64,000 bases of DNA. Source: Cenococcum geophilum 1.58. Its lineage: Eukaryota; Ascomycota; Dothideomycetes; Gloniales; Gloniaceae. Under the pieces are notes generated by a model, which worked only from the letters and a program-made list of their open reading frames with translations, ran no database searches and was not told where the DNA came from. Position numbers and translations under genes: made by a program. Positions within the stretch are counted from its first letter, which is position 1. Each line of letters begins with the position of its first letter. The stretch lies in the NCBI GenBank assembly GCA_001692895.1, contig KV748178.1, forward strand, positions 5,887,387-5,951,386, given 5' to 3'. This document shows positions 60,601-64,000 of this stretch, piece after piece.

Positions 60601-62955
60601 AAAAAACGGCCGTAATTAATTAATGGGAACCACTACGGACCGTAAAAGGGATATAGTTATTCCTAGGCTTCTATAACTTCTACTAACGCTTTATTAAAAA
60701 CTACAGCAGGATTACTCGGCCCCTTAGCCGCCTTATAATAAAGGACCAGCCCTTCCACTTTAACACCGTATATAGGCAGGCTTTTAATAAACTTAAGAAA
60801 CGGCTAGTCTTCGCTCCTTTACTCGCCTACTTTGACCTAGAACGGCCCTTAATGCTAGAAACGGATACCTTAGATGGTGTTATTGCTGGCGTTTATTCCC
60901 AAAAGTAGACGGACGGGAAATGGCACCCTATTGCTTACTACTTAAAGACTATAGTAGATGCTAAGCTAAACTACCTAATTTATAATAAAGAAATGTTGGC
61001 TATTATTTATAGCTTTTAGCACTGGCAAGCATAGCTAAAAGGGACCCCTAAACCTATCTAAGTGGTTTTAAATTATAAGGCCTTAGAATATTTTATGATA
61101 ACAAAAGCCCTTACGGCCCGGTAGGCGCGCTAGGCGGATATCCTATCTTAGTTTAACTTCCTAATTATATATAGGCTAGGCGCTACTAACCGTGCGGACG
61201 CTTTTATAAGACGTAAATAGGACCTAAATGACCAGATGGCCGTAAAGGTCTTATTATAGACCTAGACGCTACTATAACTAGAGCACCTTAACCCTTAGAT
61301 ACGGGAAGAACTAAGTACTAAATCTTTAAGCACCGAGATATGTTCTATTAACCCTACGGAATTTGACCTTATTAATAAACTACTGTAAGTAAACTATATA
61401 GACCCTTCTCTATAGGAGTACTGTAAAAAGGCAAAGGATGTTACTAGCCCATAGTCCCTTAAAAATGGACTACTTAAGCACTAGGAACGGCTAGTAGTAG
61501 TAAAAGAAAAGAACTTATAAACCTAGCTTATTACTGAAGTATATACCTAGGTCTTTACGGCTTACCCTAAAAAAAATAAGACTTATAAGATTATTGGTGA
61601 CCATTACTACTGGCCCGGAATGGTTATAGATATTAACTATTATATAAGGAACTATAACGACTACTGTAGGTTTATAATTCCACGAGATAAGACCCTAGGA
61701 CTATTAAAGCCACTCCTAATACTAGAGCGCCCCTAGTAGTATATCTCTATAAACTTTTATAAACTACTAGTAGACCGTAATAGGTACGATATAGTTATAA
61801 TCTTAGTTAACTAATTTAGTAAACGCCCTTTCTTAATCCTCTGTCACAAGAATATTAATGCTAAAGAGGCGGCCTAACTATATATCCATTATATCTACCG
61901 AATTTATAGACTACTAGATACTATTATATCAGACTATAGACTGTAGTTTATATCGGCTTTCTAGAACGAGTTTACCTAAATCCTAAAAATTAGGCTAAAG
62001 CTTTTTATAGCGTACTACCCCTAGATAGATAGTTAGACGGAGATTATAAATTAATACTTAGACTAGAGACTTTGGCCCTTTATTAACTACTTCTAAGATA
62101 ACTAGGGTAAACTACTACCTCTAATAGACTACGCCTAGGCGACCCTACCCTATAACTTTATGGGATTTGCACCTATTTAACTAGAAATAGGGTATTTACC
62201 CTAAATAAGCTTTAACTAGAATAGGCTAGAAGGACTATAGACCGTATATAAGAAACTGTCTTATAAGGAAGCCCAATAGTACGCTAAGCGCTTAGAGGAA
62301 GCCTAGATAGTAGCCCGTACAAACTTAAAAAAGGCCTAGAAATTAATAAAATAGTAGGTAAATAAGTATAGGCGCGAGCCTGACTTTACCGTAGGTAATA
62401 TGGTTTAGGTTATAATAAAGAACTAGAAAATAGAACGGCCTAGCTATAAGCTTAATTATTAGATAGTAGGACCGTATAAGGTCCTTAAGAAAATAGGCAA
62501 TTTATATAAAGTAGAGCTCCTAGATTTAATTAAGGTTTACCCTATTTTCTTACNNNATAANCTACANAAGGCTNNNAACAACCTATTACCTAGATAAAAG
62601 AACGAACCCCCCCTACCGATTTAAGTTAGTGGCGATAACGAATGGGAAATTAAAGAGATACTAGCCTATAAGCTAGTAAGGAAAACGCTAAAGTACCACA
62701 TTAGTTGGAAAGGCTATAACCTAGATTCTACCTAGTACCCTATATAGAACTTTATTAGCAGTCCCTATAAGCTTTAAAAATTCTATAGCTATTACCCTAA
62801 TAAACTAGGACCGCTAAAGTACCTAGATAAATAGATAAAATGCTAGTATAATAAAGATAATAAGCTACCGGAAGAGCATAAAGATAAGAACGCCCTATAG
62901 GTATAATACGGATATATAAAGCCTAAGGGCAGGCTTTTACGGAGGGGGGGGGTAA
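57691..62955 (+). pseudogene. Gypsy-2 gag-pol with chromodomain, RIP-killed
   Basis: ATG 57691 (MPRNTAAGKAAIGPLNT). Gag spans to about 58750; a zinc-knuckle remnant near 58690 reads GAYFLYS, stop, LGYPIRNCL with Cys to Tyr changes. The protease near 58960 reads ANFRVNAFTLINT, where DSGAN is expected, so the catalytic Asp is lost. RT landmarks: [20 protein letters not shown] near 60105, KVFIKLDIY near 60205, YKVLPFRLTNGPATY near 60320, active site YLDN at 60417-60428 (from YLDD). RNase H is about 60830-61200. The integrase includes a Cys pair near 61650 and SDYRL (from SDRG) near 61930. The chromodomain at 62640-62830 reads EWEIKEILAYKLVRKTLKYH, then SWKGYNLDST. The frame ends in the polypurine tract beside the LTR. 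Confidence 0.9.
62640..62830 (+). other. Chromodomain of gypsy-2 integrase
   Basis: Aromatic-cage and core pattern recognisable: W-E-I-K-E-I, then K-Y-H-I-S-W-K-G-Y, then F-I-S-S-P-Y-K-L. Position at the integrase C-terminus defines the element as a chromovirus. Still readable in this dead copy with only a few RIP stops. Confidence 0.8.
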
Positions 62956-63180
62956 TATCACGGCACTGGCAGAAAGCGGCAGCTATAGTAGACGTTATAG
63001 TAGACGCAGGGCTTACGTAACTCTTACGTGACTAGGGATTGTATATAACTCCTCGCGTTGCTACTTATCCTTTCCTTTCCTTTTCTTTAGCTTTAGATTC
63101 TCGTTTATAGACAATCCAATTGTATAGGCTTACACGTCCCTCTTACCGTGCTCATGCCTCGATTGACTAAGTCGCTAACA
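62956..63180 (+). repeat. 3' LTR of gypsy-2
   Basis: 225 bp, TATCACGGCACTGG (TG to TA) to AGTCGCTAACA, then ATAGG. Confidence 0.93.
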
Positions 63181-63185
63181 ATAGG

Positions 63186-63239
63186 CTGGCATGCGTCCTC
63201 CTTGCTATGCTCGTGCCTCAATTAACTAAGTCGCTAACA
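63186..63239 (+). repeat. Gypsy-3 5' LTR, second piece
   Basis: CTGGCATGCGTCCTCC to AGTCGCTAACA, the U5 end of the LTR interrupted by gypsy-2. It is followed by TTATCTAAAGCT, the same leader start as after 57465. Confidence 0.88.
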
Positions 63240-63312
63240 TTATCTAAAGCTTATTCTACTCTTTTTCTTCCTAAGAAGGAACTTAAATATATTTATAAGG
63301 ACACAGAACAGG

Positions 63313-63485
63313 TGTCACGTAACTCGTATTGAGCTGTTCATTGATGAAATGGGTTGATTGATTGATGATCTTGTCTTGAGGTCGTGTCTTGGTTGACCTA
63401 GGGCCCTCGGGCTCAGATGAAGAGGTTTACAATACACGTGACTCGTGCACGGTCTACGCCTCTAGAGAATACAGATTATCTGACA
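63313..63485. mobile_element. Solo-LTR-like young insertion
   Basis: 173 bp from TGTCACGTAACTCG to TATCTGACA, with TG...CA ends and a 5 bp terminal inverted repeat TGTCA/TGACA. Flanks ACAGG (63308-63312) and ATAGG (63486-63490) form a duplication differing by one C/T. It interrupts the gypsy-3 leader, as shown by continuity with gypsy-2 at 57530-57550. It keeps CpA and TpG (for example TTGATTGATTGATG), so it has escaped RIP. No family match is known to me; it has no coding capacity. Confidence 0.75.
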
Positions 63486-63635
63486 ATAGGACCCTAAGGA
63501 CATTGTTAGGACTATAAGGATAGGACAAAATTAAAAGAATATAAATAGAACGCGAAACCTAAGAATAGGACACGCATGGACTAGAACCCCTAGAAAATAA
63601 ACAAACACCAGAAATTACCTAATACCCCTACTACC

Positions 63636-63907
63636 ATGCCAAGAAATATAGCAGCTGGTAAAGCAGCTGTAGGACCCTTAAATACCTCCAACGATAAAAT
63701 AATTACTATTTTAACCCCCTAGGCGGAACTTATGGCAGCTAATACTAAAATCAAACGGCTGCGAGAGCTACTTAAAGCTAGAGATACCCCTATATCGACT
63801 AATGACTTATTAGATAGACTTACTACGGTCCTTAAGGCCCTAGCCTAACGTATAGTATTATCGCGGTCCGCAAAGGTTGCGGACCCTCTATTGCTTATAG
63901 ACGGAAC
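63636..63907 (+). pseudogene. gag: Gypsy-3 gag, N-terminal fragment
   Basis: ATG 63636 (MPRNIAAGKAAVGPLNTSND), about 90 codons matching gypsy-2 gag, with stops at former CAG codons. The match ends at GACGGAACA; what follows is unrelated. It looks less RIP-mutated than gypsy-2 (it retains GCGAGAGCTAC and CAAACGGCTG). Confidence 0.75.
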
Positions 63908-64000
63908 ATCAGGAAATTTTTTTTTTGGGCACGTTGTTGCAAGCGAAAATCGGGGTCTGCAAAACCTGCGTAAGTCGCAATTTGCGGCGATTCGCAGCAA
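63908..64000. other. Un-mutated sequence after the gypsy-3 break
   Basis: Starts at TCAGGAAATTTTTTTTTTGG and has normal CpA/TpG content (GTTGTTGCAAGCG, TCTGCAAAACCTGCG), unlike the preceding 63 kb. It may be the end of another, younger element that truncated gypsy-3, or the edge of an equilibrated region. Too short to identify. Confidence 0.55.

Larger units (their letters stand above)
57241..63180 (+). mobile_element. Gypsy-2: Ty3/gypsy chromovirus, complete but RIP-killed
   Basis: LTRs at 57241-57465 and 62956-63180 are flanked by a perfect duplication ATAGG (57236-57240, 63181-63185). At 5.94 kb it has gag, protease, RT, RNase H, integrase and chromodomain on the plus strand. It is inserted in the 5' LTR of a related element (gypsy-3). 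A polypurine tract (GGAGGGGGGGGG, about 62941-62952) directly precedes the 3' LTR. Confidence 0.95.
57071..63907 (+). mobile_element. Gypsy-3: 5' part of a chromovirus, split by gypsy-2
   Basis: The 5' LTR is in two pieces (57071-57240 and 63186-63239), followed by leader and gag start (63240-63907), interrupted by gypsy-2 (57241-63180) and by a small solo-LTR-like element (63313-63485). The sequence matches gypsy-2 up to GACGGAACA at about 63907, where it stops abruptly. The 3' LTR is not in the window, so its TSD cannot be checked. Confidence 0.85.

Overview
The window reads as a long block of AT-rich, RIP-degraded DNA (repeat-induced point mutation) from a filamentous ascomycete. CpA/TpG dinucleotides have been converted to TpA almost everywhere, so ancestral CAA, CAG and TGG codons now read as TAA and TAG. 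I found no intact host gene, rRNA, tRNA or CRISPR array. Nearly all long open frames are antisense or off-frame shadows of dead retrotransposons.

Four retrotransposon families account for about 60 percent of the window. Copia-A (minus strand) has three copies: a 5' end at 1-746, a complete copy at 34268-40310 (TSD GTCCT) and a complete copy at 48458-54388 (TSD ACCAC). Copia-B (plus strand) is complete at 8939-14851 (TSD CTAAT). A Ty3/gypsy chromovirus carrying a chromodomain has three copies: gypsy-1 at 28708-40661 (minus, TSD GAAGG, split by Copia-A copy 2), gypsy-2 at 57241-63180 (plus, TSD ATAGG), and gypsy-3, whose 5' LTR is split by gypsy-2 and which is broken off near 63907. A Tad1-like LINE runs from 26188 to 44025 (plus, target duplication of up to 21 bp) and is split by gypsy-1. 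The nesting order is therefore LINE, then gypsy-1, then Copia-A copy 2; and gypsy-3, then gypsy-2.

The DNA between the transposons (747-8933, 14857-26166, 44047-48457, 54389-57070) is equally RIP-mutated but still shows several long protein-like reading frames interrupted almost only by RIP-type stops. One (about 54590-57060) resembles fungal DUF3723 proteins with a C-terminal coiled coil. The others (minus 1130-2860, plus 4021-5180, plus about 6960-8700, minus 20300-23493, minus 44600-47367) I do not recognise. DUF3723 genes are common accessory genes of Starship giant elements, so this backbone may be a fossil of such an element; that is inference, and no captain tyrosine recombinase was found.

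Two pieces at the right end look un-mutated: a 173 bp solo-LTR-like insertion at 63313-63485, and the sequence from about 63908 to the window end. The most unusual pattern is the sharing of short palindromic or tandem modules (GGCAANTTGCC with CACGTGA, and GGCAGAACTT) between the LTRs of Copia-A, the LTRs of the gypsy family and the LINE 3' region, which belong to three unrelated retroelement groups.
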